A DNA stretch of 64,000 nt, from contig CM063255.1 of NCBI GenBank assembly GCA_032158295.1, positions 4,493,501 through 4,557,500 on the forward strand, written 5' to 3'. The stretch is from Pycnopodia helianthoides. Lineage: Eukaryota > Echinodermata > Asteroidea > Forcipulatida > Asteriidae. The notes under the pieces are model-generated. The model was not told the DNA's origin. It did not search any database and saw only the letters and a program-made list of their open reading frames with translations. Position numbers and translations under genes: made by a program. Below are positions 51,075 to 63,371 of this stretch, piece after piece. Numbering within the stretch: position 1 is the stretch's first letter; every line of letters begins with the position of its first letter.

Positions 51075-51620
51075 GTTTGTTCTCTGGTCTATTAATATTA
51101 TCACCAAGTGAGTGAATGACTGCTGTTCTAAATTCACAACCCTATGTATACTATACATGGATAGTGTACTGTGTATTATTGTATACAACACCAGTCCCCA
51201 ATACATGCGCTGATGGACTAACCAGCTGTTGTTCCCTGACCCCAGGCTAAATTGGGCGGCAATGTCTGCAACTCAACCTTGAGGTGTTGACAGATGCCCC
51301 ATTACAGGATAAACTGAAATTGCAGGTCAAGTGGTTTTGTTTCCAGGGGTGGCAGATTAAAAAAACAATTGGTTGGGGACAGCTGTTCCCATGGTGACTT
51401 GTTCCAGGGTTTTAAAAGGAAAACAAATTTGCGTGCTTACTGTAGCCATAGAGAACTGAACAGAGATAGCAGAATAACTTGCTGAAGCGTACACGAGCTA
51501 GCAAGAAAATTGGACGGCCAACCATGAATGTGCATTGTTACGTCATTCATTTTCATACAGCTCGCACTGGAAGGTTGCATGCCTTTTCGTTCACCTTTTC
51601 ATGAGATGGAAGCTCGCACA

Positions 51621-52016
51621 TTAAAGGAACATTACCGAATTGGTAAAAAAACAAACTTGTAAAATATACTTTTTGATCACAGATTTACATACAACTTACA
51701 CGGTCTAATGATGATGATAGTAGAAAACATCCCTTGAAATATTTCTGTCTGAAATGCCATATTTGATGAGAAATGAATAAAGTAATTTTCCGATTGGAGT
51801 TTATTGCTCTATGAGCGTTTTATTCATTTGTTGAATCTATTATGATTTCATGCAAATGTGTAATCGGTTTTTCACTATTTTCTCGTGACCCAGACGGCCG
51901 ATCGATCTCAAACTTCTACAAGTTTGTCAGTTTATGTATATGGTGGATTACATAAAGTGCTTACACTGCCAGCAACTGTTTTGTTAGCAAAAAACAATTC
52001 TGTAATGTTCCTTTAA
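51621..52016 (-). mobile_element. TTAA MITE family M1
   Basis: A 396-bp full copy, reverse orientation. Confidence 0.85.
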
Positions 52017-53006
52017 GCACAAAATCGGCCGTTGAAGCAGCAAATCGGCCGTTGAAGCAGCGCGCGCTTTGAAATTGGGCACAGAAGTCCATGTAGTTTT
52101 TTGCATTGAGCTATTTTTTTTTCTTGGATGATGTATGCAAGAAAAGCTCAATCGATTAAAATTGTCTTTGACATGTTACGTTCTTCAAAGACTCGAAGTC
52201 TTCTCAGAACCTTTCCATCATAAGAAACGCTTTTGGACGATGAATGGTTGATTTTTAGTAAAATTACACACAAACGTATTGGAGCTTGTTGGAGCGTATA
52301 AACTTCCTCCGTGGTATGAACCAATTTCTGAGCCAATGTGGCTGGAGATTTTGCCCCTCCAGGGGCTCTGTGTCCCCCCCCCCCCTCAAACCGCACGAGT
52401 GCACCCTAGTAAATATACTCTCATAGCATACAGCCCAAAATGCTAAATATTAAAAAAAAAAAAAAAATACTTTTTAAAATACTTAGAAGCCTCACAGCTT
52501 TTTACAGTAAAGGGGAAACTTATAGTCGCAGTTTTCACTCTGAAAAAAGACGCCGTAAAACCCACCCGTTGCCTAGTATACATAGCACTGTGCGTAATGT
52601 GTGTCACTCGAATTACTACTGTGCGCAGGTCATCCGCACTCGTATTACTGTCCGCATGCGGAGGCCGTCAGCGCAAGGAAAACAAACAAATTAACCAAAT
52701 TAATCTTCAACGCCTTGGTCAAGGCTAGATAAAGAACAGCTATTATATTATGAATAGTTACTTCTTATCTCCCCCAGGATTTATCAATGCTTCTAGCTCC
52801 TCACCATAATAACTAGTCGTTCTGGTCTCCGGTCTTTCAAATCAACAACTTCATGCTGTACCGAGGATCGTTCTGAGATTCGTACCGATCTTGCGGGGGG
52901 GGGGGTATGTTTGTTTGTAGCTGCCCCTCGTCTGTCCTCCATGGTCTGTGGAACAGTCTCCCCATAATGTTCGATGTAGCACATCCCTCAGCTCTTTAAA
53001 ATAATA
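52017..53006. other. no recognisable gene
   Basis: A short direct repeat AAATCGGCCGTTGAAGCAGC lies at 52024 and 52042. Poly-C and poly-G patches lie near 52375 and 52900. Small frames only. Confidence 0.2.
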
Positions 53007-53609
53007 GAGAGGTTTCGCAAGGCTACGGATACAGATACGGATACGGATACGTCAACACTTTGTGTGTTCACGTGACGCGTAACCGTGTCTTCCGTGTTTT
53101 GCATGTGCGTTGACAACGGATACGGGAGCTCATTCACGTACGTTAAAAACGGATACCGTTTTGCTGATTTTAGTTGTATTTTTGGCCTAGATTAAAAACA
53201 TTTCCCCTGGTATTGCTTTTAAAGGTGTCATTTATGACATAGATGGAAATGTTTTCATCATTTGTAAGCAAAATATGGGGGAAAATACAGTATAAACAGG
53301 AGTCTCTATTTTGCCGTGCTTACCGGAAACTTTCTTTACACGCGTTTAACGTGGGGGTCCGAAAACGATAATTTGAATAAAAATACTACTCAATCAAATT
53401 CTCCAATGTAACAAGAACACACACAGAATGTTTTTGGATTTATTTTGCTCGCAAAACCCATGCCAACGTATGTCTATAGTTTGGCCCAGGCCTGACACAT
53501 AACTCTATGATTGCGAAACAAAATCTGAGGCGCATCTAACGTGAACGGATACGGTTATCGTATCTGTATCTGTATCCGTATCCGTATCCGTACGCTTGCG
53601 AAACCTCTG
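53007..53609. mobile_element. 603-bp non-autonomous element, hAT-like ends
   Basis: Inverted ends GAGAGGTTTCGCAAGG and GCTTGCGAAACCTCTG, followed inward by repeated GGATAC hexamers (ACGGATACGGATACGG). The outer CAGAGG-type end resembles hAT elements. No 8-bp duplication is clear and there is no coding capacity. Confidence 0.55.
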
Positions 53610-53797
53610 TAATGTCTCTCAAAACTCACCACTACAATTAATTAGCCTACATTACCAGAGCATAATTTATCCCGATTGTCCATACCGTACAATATACTTG
53701 TGTAACATATTGGTTTTTGTTAATGTGATGGAATGGCTCTTTGTTCTACGTGTCAGCAAAGCGAGAGTGCATGGGTGAGAGCGAGCAGAAAGCCTGG

Positions 53798-54042
53798 GCC
53801 CAATTTCATAGAGCTGTTAAGCACAAAAATTTGCTTAGCATGAAATTTCTTCCTAGATAAAAACAGGGTTACCAACCAAATTTCCATGTGTTGGATATAT
53901 TGCTTGTGACTGGTATTCAGCTGCTCATGTTTGCTTATCCTGATAATCACGTGGAAATTTGGTTGGTAATCTTGTTTTTATCAATGAAGAAATTTCATGC
54001 TAAGCAAATTGTTGTGCTTAGCAGCTCTATGAAATTGGGCCC
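53798..54042. mobile_element. GGGCCCAATTTCATAGAGCTG element, long hairpin
   Basis: Ends GGGCCCAATTTCATAGAGC and GCTCTATGAAATTGGGCCC, with almost fully complementary arms (GCTTAGCATGAAATTTCTTC and complement). About 245 bp. Confidence 0.8.
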
Positions 54043-54072
54043 AGGTTTCACACTCAAACACCCTGATATGAG

Positions 54073-54468
54073 GGCCCCATTTTATAGAGCTGCTTAAGCA
54101 GAAAGTAGTGCTTAACAATTGCCTGCTAAGCAGAAATGAGCAGGATACCAGTCACAAACTGTACTCGTGATATGGTAGTTTGGTTGGTAACCTTAATCTG
54201 GTAAGCATCATTTTGTTGTGCTAAGCTACTTTTTGTGCTTAAGCAGTTTTTTGAAATTGGGCCCAGGGCCCATTTTCATAGAGATGCTTAAGCAGAGAAT
54301 ATTGCTTCACAATTTTTCCGCTAAGCAGAAATTACCGGGACACCAGTCACAAATTGTACATGTGACATGGTAGTTTGGCTGGTAACCTTATCCTGGTAAG
54401 CATAATTTGGTTGTGCTAAAGCTACTTTGTTGTGCTTAATTAAGCAGTTCTTTGAAATTGGGCCCAGG
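54073..54468. mobile_element. two tandem GGGCCC-AATTTCATAGAG elements
   Basis: One copy spans about 54073-54267, the next about 54268-54468. Both have TGGTAACCTTA.TCTGGTAAG inner blocks and end GAAATTGGGCCC. They sit end to end. Confidence 0.7.
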
Positions 54469-54990
54469 TCGGACACCCTGGCGGCACGTCCACTGTCATG
54501 AAAATATCTGCAGACAAGATAGAGGCTGGCTACAGATCTATCGACATACAATGCCAATGAAGTTTGCCAACCAGTGTCTCTGTACGCATGCGTAAACGTA
54601 TACTTTGCATAATTATGTCATGGGGAAGGCTAATGTAAACGATGAAATGTTAACGCTACAATTGATAACGATGAAACAATACCAGCAACCACTGGATGAA
54701 TTACTGCCGAGTTGATGATCCAACAGGCATGGCATACAATCGTTTAATAATCTCCCCATATAAAAGTAATTTTCTTTCATCACGATGACGCTCAAAAATA
54801 ATATTGCCTCAGCAGTGAATAAGTTACGACATTTTTTTTTATGTCAGGTAAAAAGCCACAGCTTCCAAATATTATAAATCGTTTTAACTGTGTTTTATTC
54901 TAAGACTGTGCAAGTCTCGCGCGTATTCGGACATTGGAACGCGCGAGTTTGTCTTCTTCACGCGTTAAAGCTAAGTGGCGTGCTGTGCTA
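54469..54990. other. no recognisable feature
   Basis: Short frames only; a TTGGAACGCGCGAG-like patch near 54940. Confidence 0.2.
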
Positions 54991-55385
54991 TTAAAGACAC
55001 TGAAAACCTTTGGTCATTGTCAAAGACCAGTCTTCTCACTTGGTGTATCTCAACATATGCACAAAATAACAAACCTGTGAAAAATTGAACTCAATTGGTC
55101 GTCGAAGTTCCGAGATAATAATGGAAGAAAAAACACCCTTGTCACACAAAGTTGTGTGCTTTCAGATGCTTGATTGCTTGATTTCGAGACCTCACGCGTG
55201 AGGTCTCAAAATCAATTCAAATAGTTCACTTAGAAATTACTTCTTTCTCAAAAACTACGTTACTTCAGATGGAGCCGTTTCTCACAATGTTTTATACTAT
55301 CAACAGCTCTCCATTGCTCGTTACCAAGTAAGTTTTTATGCTAACAATTATTTTGAGTAATTACCAATAGTGTCCATTGCCTTTA
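54991..55385 (+). mobile_element. TTAA MITE family M3, full copy
   Basis: 395 bp, TTAAAGACACTGAAAACC to AGTGTCCATTGCCTTTAA, with an inner hairpin GAGACCTCACGCGTGAGGTC. It shows the intact form of the element at 13934. Confidence 0.8.
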
Positions 55386-55653
55386 ATACTGTGTACTGAT
55401 ATATTCTTGTGAAGAACGAATTAGTCGCAGGAGATTATTTTTTTTAAATCTCTGCAGGAGATTATTAATTAATCTCCTGCAACTAATTTATTCTGCACAA
55501 GACAATAGCTGTACACGGTATAAAGAGCACAGCACAGTCACTTTAATATGTGAAGGGCAAAAGGTCAACATGAGACTGGCTACATACAAGTGCATACACG
55601 TTCACAATTATTCCCATCTTAACTAGCTCTACAAATTACAATATTTTCTCTGG

Positions 55654-56045
55654 TTAAAGGAACATTACAGAATTGGTAAGAAAAAAACTTGTAAAATATA
55701 CTTTTTGATCACAGATTTACAGAAAACTTACACGGTCTAATGATGATGATAGTAGAAAACATCCCTTGAAATATTTCTGTCTAAAATGCCATATTTGATG
55801 AGAAATGAATAAACTAATTTTCCGATTGGAGTTTATCGCTCAGTGGGCGTTTTATTCATCTGTTGAATCCATATGATTTCATGCAAATGTGTAATCGGTT
55901 TTTCACTATTTTCTCGTGAGCCAGAAGGCCGATCGATCTCAAACTTCTTCAGTTTGTCAGTTTATGTATGGTGGATTACATAAAGTGCTTACACTGCCAG
56001 CAACTGTTTTTGTTAGCAAAAGCCAATTCTGTAATGTTCCTTTAA
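55654..56045 (-). mobile_element. TTAA MITE family M1
   Basis: A 392-bp full copy, reverse orientation. Confidence 0.85.
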
Positions 56046-57146
56046 GACACAAAAACAATACCCACAGAGAACTCTTGGACTAATTATCCCTCCCAAGTGA
56101 ACAGTATTCCCGAGCACCGATCAAAGCAACGCAGCAACCCCCACCCCAAAAGCACACGTCTGCCTGCCATCTCTAAGCAGTTGCCGAGTTTACAATTAAT
56201 AAAATCATGGTTGTTTGTTTAACAATTTTAATAACGGAGTAACAGACCGTAACTTAAAGGGACACACCGGCTTCACGTTTACGTAATTCAGTGGTGCAGA
56301 ATCTCGAGCAATTTTTTATTTTATTTTTTAGATTTGTTTTAATCATCAAAATGTCACATAATTAACGAGAAAAAGCGGTCAAAGGTCAGCGTATACGTTT
56401 TACCAGCCGTTGCAAGTGTCAAATAATTCACGTGATATTAAGTAGACTGTTCATGGTTTTAATGGCGGATGATGTTCATAAACTCCCAGCGATAGATATT
56501 TTCTTGGCTGTGTTTATGCTCGCTCAGCCCCACGAGCAACAGCGCGGCTACACGGCTTATCGTCGGGGTGAACGTCTCGCTAGCCCCCACGCTGTGCACT
56601 GTGGGACACGCTTTCGTTGCACGGACTCCTTGAATTAAAATCTTACGTTCGTTTGTTCGCGTTTGTTTATAACTTTGACCCATGATCTGATTACATAATG
56701 TCCTTTGTCAAATATTCATGATTTTTTTTTTGCAGTAATTAACTTTTATACGACTGGAAGTAAAACTAACTGCAAAGATCACGTGGTTTATCCGAGCCAA
56801 AACAAACAGTTTTGACAACCTTTCTGATCATACCACTTTTGTAGCTCAACAATTTACTCTGTCCATCCTCCCAAATTCCACAGGTAATAAACAAATCTAT
56901 AATAAATTTCTGTAAAAATGAGGTTAGTCCATTTGTCAATCTCTAAGTATAAAATGTAAGAAATAATACGTTCAAAATTTGATAAAAATACAGGCAACCT
57001 TACCTCAGGGCAGGCTTAAAATGTATTGTTATTTGATATTTCATAAAGTAGGCAATTAAACCAAAGTCTGATTACCTACTTTCAAAACCATAATATTCAT
57101 GAACTACATGTTGGCATTGTTGGGACATCACATTATGCAAACAAAA
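56046..57146. other. no recognisable gene
   Basis: Short frames on both strands (for example 56432-56683) without family features. Confidence 0.2.
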
Positions 57147-57262
57147 TAGCTTTGCTGCAACAGCTTGGATCAATGCAAATGAAGTACATAACATCAAGTT
57201 TGTTTGACCAAGCTGCTGAATTTATGCGAATGAAATACATTATATCAAGTTTGTTTGAGCAA
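57147..57262. repeat. ~54-bp direct repeat, two units
   Basis: CATCAAGTTTGTTTGA and flanking AATGAA.TACAT text is repeated at about 57190 and 57244. Confidence 0.6.
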
Positions 57263-58048
57263 GTAGCTGTTGCTAAATAAATAGAAATGCATCTATAGTG
57301 GAACGGATTTGTACTAGGCCAATAACAGAGGAAGATGTGTTTGGACTTGAACAAATACAAAAATAAACTAAACATTAGGTGTTTGTCCTTTTGGACGAAC
57401 ACAAAGATGGTCCGGTTTCATTTTAGAATTTTACGATCAAGACCATGTAACTGACCTTGAATTTGAGACAATTTGACCATCAAGCCTAACACATACCCTC
57501 ATTTTTACACTAATTGTGCCCACAACCATACAAAATAGCAATGTACTCTCAAAAATATGACTTGACAAAATAATACGAGGCCTAAATTATTGACCTATAC
57601 AAAACCAGTCTGCACACAAACAGACAATTAAGTTCAAAATTGTCTAACCACACTGTGTACCAATTGAAACTCAAACATTTCCAACCGACATAGACCCTAC
57701 AGTCTTACGAAAAAAACTTAAAAGTTACACAAGAATAAAGACAAGACAATTGAAATACACAGGGGGGGATGGAGTTAGCTAGAAACTTAAAGTTACAATA
57801 ATAATGTGTGCAACAATAAAACTGTTTGACTAAAAACAACTTGATCCATCCAAAGCACAGGCCTACAACTGGCTCTAACATTATAACCTGTTTCAAAAAA
57901 TCACGAATCTTTTAAAGATCCACAAGAGACACAATTGCCTTAAAATTGAAACGGATCTGCAAAGCTTGGATTTATAAGCAATTGTCAAGTATTACATACA
58001 ATTCTACACATAGAAATTGCCAATACAAATATTGCACAACATACAATG
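57263..58048. other. no recognisable feature
   Basis: AT-rich, no repeat family or coding frame recognised. Confidence 0.2.
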
Positions 58049-58076
58049 TAGGGTACACTGGAGGAAGACTGGACCA

Positions 58077-58256
58077 GGGCCCAATTTCACAGAGCTGCTT
58101 AAGCACAAAATATAGCTAGGCTCAACATAATTTTGCTTACCAGAGTCAGGTTACCAGCCAAACTGCCCTGTCACACATGTACAGATTGTGACTGGTATCC
58201 TGCTCATTTCTGCTTGGCAATATTTCTGCTTAAGCAGCTCTATGAAATTGGGCCCT
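58077..58256. mobile_element. GGGCCCAATTTCACAGAGCTGC element, nested in an inverted end
   Basis: 180 bp, ends GGGCCCAATTTCACAGAGC and CTCTATGAAATTGGGCCC. It interrupts the left end of the ~2-kb element. Confidence 0.75.
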
Positions 58257-58454
58257 GGGGTAAGATGGGACATTGCTTATTCAATGTGTTTTAAAATAAA
58301 CCAAACTAATTTCTGGCAAACCCCCCTTTCTACAAAATAGTTTCGTCCATATCTAGGCATCAGTCGGAGTCGCACTGTCACAGTTTTTCTTTTTCTATTA
58401 GCGTGAGTGGTGGCAAACAAATTGACGTTTCTGTTATCATATTTGGGGCATTAT

Positions 58455-58677
58455 AATAACCAAACAGACGTATGAAGCTAAATCACGAACCACAACAATG
58501 CATGGTCTATGGTAGCTGCCACTGGTTCACTGTTTCTCAGATAACCCTAACCCCAACCCTAAAACCTACCCCTACCCCTACCCATACAGCTGCCGCGGAA
58601 CGTGCATGGTTGTGCTACCATAGAACGTGCACGGTTGTGGTATTCGTGGTTTAGCTTCGTATGTCTGTTTGGTTATA
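58455..58677. mobile_element. 223-bp fold-back with telomere-like centre
   Basis: Ends ATAACCAAACAGACGTATGA and its near-exact complement. The arms continue AAGCTAAATCACGAACCACA. The centre (58541-58586) is CCCTAACCCCAACCC-like. It is related to the 28347-30150 compound element by its ends. Confidence 0.75.
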
Positions 58678-60248
58678 TATTTACATCAACACGTTCACGA
58701 GTCAGAATACTACCGGCGGGTTACCATCCCATTTGTCTATGGGTAATTTTGAAAGACTGACAAGCTTTATTGACAGTCAACAACACATGATCCATTTTGA
58801 GAGCACATTGATCAGAAATTATAATTATAATTGTCGGCTGAAAGCAACACAGACTGACTGAGAGCAGATATATTTTGTATTTGGGAGCTTTTTGTGATCC
58901 GTCCCGTTTTACCCCAGAAGGCATTTTTCAGTGGGGTAAATAGGGTCATTTTTCAACAACTTATGAATTATGAGTAGTTGGGGTAAAATGGGGCACGTTT
59001 AATTGTTTTAAAAACAACTGTACAAAGATTTGTTTTTAAAATACTCAAAGGTGTAAACTATTGTCCCTCAGAGCAGCCAAGGAGCGCGGGCGGAAGGACC
59101 AGCTTCATACATTTTTACATAACTACAAAATGTGTAAATCAATTCTGCTGCTTTTTTTTGGGGGGGGGGTTGACTACCCTTAAACACCCTTTGTTCATAT
59201 ACTGTAGTGATTTCTGGGTGAGTGAACTCAAAGGTTGACAGGTAGTGTGGGAAAGCTGGGTCCCATTATTACGTAAAAAACACAACAATCCTATTGCCCC
59301 CTGTTTGTGTGCACAAAAACTTATCTTTTCGAAATGCACTGTTTTGAAAATTGTAAGTGAACCAATGTGTGAATTTTCAGAATGCTTCAATCTTTAGTGA
59401 GTGGGTCCAGGGAACATCTATTCATCTGTTCAGACCATTAGAACAAGAGTTGTGCCCCCTCCCCCTCCCCCAATACATTTATTTATACCCGTAATACATT
59501 CTGCCTTCCGCACCCTTAGGATTGATAGTTTTGGTAAATGGTCATACAATTTGTGTCCCATCTGGCCTTAATTTAACCCATAACAATATTTAATGGTCCA
59601 CTTTAATATTTCCTTGACCCATCATTGATACAGTGCATGCGTCCCATCATGCCCCAAATAATGGGTGGGGGGGGGGAACAGGACACTAAATCAAATTGTA
59701 TAAAGTAAAGTTTCAGTATCTAAAAACTGTCAACAACCCTCGAAATTTCATTAAAAGCTGAAACTAAAAGTAACCTTTAGTATAAGTAAGCCAGTGGGAC
59801 AGTTTAAGGTAAAATTCAATATAGACCTTAAGCATATGACGTCATTCGAGTAGGGCGCCCTCGGCTAGAGGTCAAAAGAAGGTAGCTCATTGACCCATCC
59901 TGCGCGCCGCGCGTGCAGAGGTGTGCGTTTCCATTGTGTCATTATCATTTTACCTCTAAGATGGCGGCGCGATGACATCAATGCATGAGGTCTATTATCC
60001 CAAAACTGGTTATCTGTTCCATTTTGCCCCAGTGTACCCTACGGTATGCAATATATAATTCCGTCGACGAAGTCCTAAATGTCGATGCAGGGAAGACAAA
60101 CAGCTAGGTGGTGGTGACCATCACATCCATACGTTCGCGACGATTATACAACGCGAAATCAATTACATCAATTCTCAGGAGAAAACATAAAGTCCGAGGT
60201 TTGAATCCGGGCAAACCGACGTCATTATATCAAAGTTCAACTCAATGT

Positions 60249-60602
60249 TTAAAGGCCCTGTACACAATTGGTAAGATCGAAAAACACAAATGTTCACAGG
60301 TTCACACATAACTTACATGATTTAAAGTAGGTAATGGTAGAAAGGGTTCCTCAAAATATTTCTGCCTAAAATGCTATCGTTTCTGAGAAATGAGTAAAAC
60401 AATAGTTTTTATTACGCATGATAACTTACTCGATGTTTGAAAAAACAGAAAACACATAAGGTCTCTTTTCATTTTTTTCTCGTGACCTCGATGACTGATT
60501 GGGCTCAAATTTTCACAGGTTTGTTTGTTCATGCATATGTTGAATCACACAAAATGTGGACACTGATTTTGAGCTGTTACCAAAAGTGTACATTACCTGT
60601 AA
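60249..60602 (+). mobile_element. TTAA MITE family M2, right TTAA mutated
   Basis: Left TTAAAGGCCCTGTACACAAT; right CAAAAGTGTACATTACCTGTAA. About 354 bp. Confidence 0.75.
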
Positions 60603-60639
60603 GAAAACGTGGACAGATTCAAATGAGAACAAATTTGGC

Positions 60640-61620
60640 AGTAATACTCATTTCTGTCTACTACGCCATTTTGTAGAGGCACGGCGTAGACAGAAGAACA
60701 AAAGTACCAACAACCAATACGTCTATATAATGGCAGTAATAGACCTTTCTTTTGTTGATCAACAAACCGCGCTGGTTGGCATGGAGGGCCGAATGTTAGC
60801 CAAACATTCAATCGCGGTTGCAGATTTTGTGACCAAATTCAACATTTCTGAAACGTTTCAAAAATCAATATATACATCTTATGATTGGTTGCTTTGTTTC
60901 CAACAAATTTAACAATTCTTTTTTTTTAATTTGTGTAACATTAATACAAAATGTGGCTATCCGTTTATGCTTTGCACTTATGGCTTCCCATAGCTTTCCA
61001 ACCTCGGTTGGCAAAAACTTGGGCTGTGACGTTGCAAAAGAAAGGTATGTACTCAATGCTGTCTACGACGCCATTTGTAGAGGCACGGCGTAAACAGATG
61101 AAAAAATACCAAAAATCAATTAGTCTGGTGGCAGGAATACTCAATGCTGTCTACGACACCATTTGTAGAGGCACGGCGTAAACAGATGAAAAAATACCAA
61201 CAATCAATTAGTCTGGTGGCAGTAATACTCAATGCTGTCTACGACGCCATTTGTAGAGGCACGGCGTAGACAGATGAACAAAAATACCAACAATCAATTA
61301 GTCTGGTGGCAGTAATACTCAATGCTGTCTACGACGTCATTTTGTAGAGGCACGGCTTAGACAGATGAACAAAAATACCAACAATCAATTAGTCTGGTGG
61401 CAGTAATACTCAATGCTGTCTACGACGCCATTTTGTAGAGGCACGGCTTAGACAGATGAACAAAAATACCAACAATCAATTAGTCTGGTGGCAGTAATAC
61501 TCAATGCTGTCTACGACGCCATTTTGTAGAGGCACGGCGTAGAGAGATGATGAAAAAATACCACAACCAAAAAGTCTAACGGCAGTAATACTCAATGCTG
61601 TCAAAACGACGCCATTTATT
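60640..61620. repeat. 91-bp tandem array with a hairpin in each unit
   Basis: Units start near 61052, 61143, 61233, 61325, 61416, 61508 and 61597, with an outlying unit at 60653. Each carries GTCTACGACGCC and GGCACGGCGTAGAC, which can pair, then CAATTAGTCTGGTGGCAGTA. A ~320-bp insertion (about 60735-61040) separates the outlier. It lies in the 3' flank of the galactosyltransferase gene. Confidence 0.85.
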
Positions 61621-62270
61621 TTAGTAGAGGTCATCGTGTGGATTTTGAGTGATACTTCGGTGAATGCTCGTCCTCTTTAAAACCAGAGGGCCAACCTCTT
61701 CCCGTGCCTCTATACATAAACAAGAAAGTGACAATTTGTAGAGATCACAGTAAAGATTGAACTCGCACCCATATTTTTGCGACCCATTCGAAATAAAAAA
61801 TATATATATATTCGGCAGAACCATCATGAACTATCTACATCAATTATAAAAATTACTCATCGCTGATTTCTGATTACATTCATTTTAATCTTGCAATTGC
61901 CATCACAAATATTTCGACATAATTATTACATATTTTTCTTTTCTTGGGCAGATAAAAAGAACAAAAATGCACGTTGGTAAAAAACTTTAAAATATGCACC
62001 AAGAGCAATTAAAATACATAGAGGAAAGGAAGAGAACCAGCTGGAGCCCGAAGGATTGCCTAAAAGAAACACAGTTCCTGTCTAGAGGCTCTCCTCTCCA
62101 GCTGGCCTAATTAAAAAAGAACAATAAACTGAAAAATATATATATTTAAAAATTATATACGTATATATATACATTTCAATCAAAATTAAAGACAATCACT
62201 CATAAACCTTATGCATATGGTGGCGTGATGACGTCAATGCATAAGGTCTATTGGTTATTAAATGAACCGT
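61621..62270 (-). other. probable 3'UTR / 3' flank of the GT31 gene
   Basis: Downstream of the stop codon of the galactosyltransferase; AT-rich with (TA)n stretches. Minus-strand AATAAA occurs near 61614-61619. No other gene is seen. Confidence 0.35.
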
Positions 62271-63371
62271 TTACTTTAAATTAGTTTGATTGTACCTATT
62301 TCGATGTGCGGGTAACAACCCTTTTCCTGCGTGCACCATTTCCCACAACCTGGCCATGTTTTCGTTAACAGTCACTTTGTTGTGGCCTATATCGACAGCA
62401 ATACCTTTGACCAATGCCTTCCTTTTAGAAATAAATTGTTCATAAAGTGCAGAAAACTTAGGGACCACATTAATCTTTTTCATCACGAGTCCAATGTAGA
62501 CGTCATCCCACGGTAGGTAACGTACATGCGCAGACTCCTTATACAGTAACCTGGCCACGTCTCCCGACATGACGTAACACGCACCGTTTAAAAATGGCGC
62601 GTAGGACGGTTCTGGGTACACCTCCTTAGGCGTGAACCACTTCGAGTCATTGCTTCTGTGTGGGAGGGGGTCGACGCGTAAATGACCCTCTGAGAAGTTC
62701 GTCGTACTACTGCTCTCCATTCTGAGCACGAGGTTGTAAATACTCAACATCATGTCTGCGTCGATACTTAACACGAAGGCTGCATTTGAGCAGTGCGTGT
62801 GCACCCATTTCAGCCCCATGATGTTCTTGTGCGTCATGTTGTAGTAGGAGTCAATGAAGTTCTCTTGGATGATGTCGCGGTATTGGGCGTCCTCTTTGGC
62901 GATCCCGGTGTCCGTTACAGCGTTCCCTGTCTGGCCAATCAGAAACATCGTGAGTGTCCTGCGGCCGTGGACCTCCGTAACGCCGCCCCAGGTTCGCCGA
63001 ATCTGCATTCGGTCCCATTTCTCACCGGGTCTGCATTTTACGAGGATGAGGACGTACACGTCGTTTGAGTGGTTCCCTCCGTTGTCACAAGCGTCTTGAT
63101 TGGACAGAGTAAAATGAAAAGGGTGATGGGTGATGATCCCATCACTAAACAACGGACCGGCAGTTGCGTTCGATCTGTAATTCAAATAAATAGGAATGTA
63201 TTTTGGAGCCGGTTTTGTTTTATGCCGTTCTTTTAGAAAGCGATTGGCCCTTTGTATACCAGTCTCATTATTAGTTCCTGCCTTCACCAGCTTAATCAAA
63301 CCTTTACCCGCGTGTGAACCAGTTTGCTCTGTATAGTTATGCTTCTTGCTTTCATCCAATCCATTGTCCAT
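62271..63371 (-). CDS. beta-1,3-galactosyltransferase-like enzyme (GT31), catalytic exon
   Basis: 366 codons from MDNGLDESKK to stop at 62271. GT31 motifs in order: VYVLILVKC then RRTWG (125-129), TMFLIGQTG (141-149), YRDIIQENFIDSYYNMTHK with KW and C (164-194), the DxD metal/UDP-sugar site as SIDADM (202-207), YAPFLNGACYVMSGD (257-271) and PWDDVYIGL (287-295). The DxD is D-A-D where many relatives have D-D-D. By family it transfers galactose (or a related sugar) from UDP-sugar in the Golgi. No membrane anchor is in this frame; it is supplied by the frame just upstream (63540-63833). An in-frame TGA 24 bp upstream of this ATG means an intron or frameshift must join them. Confidence 0.85.
   Translation of the reverse strand: MDNGLDESKKHNYTEQTGSHAGKGLIKLVKAGTNNETGIQRANRFLKERHKTKPAPKYIPIYLNYRSNATAGPLFSDGIITHHPFHFTLSNQDACDNGGNHSNDVYVLILVKCRPGEKWDRMQIRRTWGGVTEVHGRRTLTMFLIGQTGNAVTDTGIAKEDAQYRDIIQENFIDSYYNMTHKNIMGLKWVHTHCSNAAFVLSIDADMMLSIYNLVLRMESSSTTNFSEGHLRVDPLPHRSNDSKWFTPKEVYPEPSYAPFLNGACYVMSGDVARLLYKESAHVRYLPWDDVYIGLVMKKINVVPKFSALYEQFISKRKALVKGIAVDIGHNKVTVNENMARLWEMVHAGKGLLPAHRNRYNQTNLK

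Larger units (their letters stand above)
48250..51415 (-). mobile_element. piggyBac transposon with TTAA target duplication
   Basis: 3166 bp from TTAA (48250-48253) plus AACCCTGGAA to TTCCAGGGTT plus TTAA (51412-51415), a perfect 10-bp inverted end outside which the tetranucleotide is duplicated. The transposase lies inside on the minus strand. The left flank is CCCAATTTCATAGCGCTGC, which in other copies of that repeat continues TTAAGCAGAAA, so the element landed in that repeat's TTAA. The ends plus the gene make this a complete element with a damaged gene. Confidence 0.8.
58049..60046. mobile_element. ~2-kb inverted-end element with nested insertions
   Basis: Left GTAGGGTACACTGG and, after a nested element, GGGGTAAGATGGGACA. 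The right end TCCATTTTGCCCCAGTGTACCC is complementary to the rejoined left end. GGGGTAAAATGGGGCAC-like repeats occur inside (about 58980). It contains the GGGCCC element at 58077-58256 and the telomere-core fold-back at 58455-58677. No transposase is seen. Confidence 0.5.

Noticed and set aside
62793..63099. Plus-strand frames of 81-91 codons
   Set aside because: Antisense shadows of the GT31 catalytic exon.
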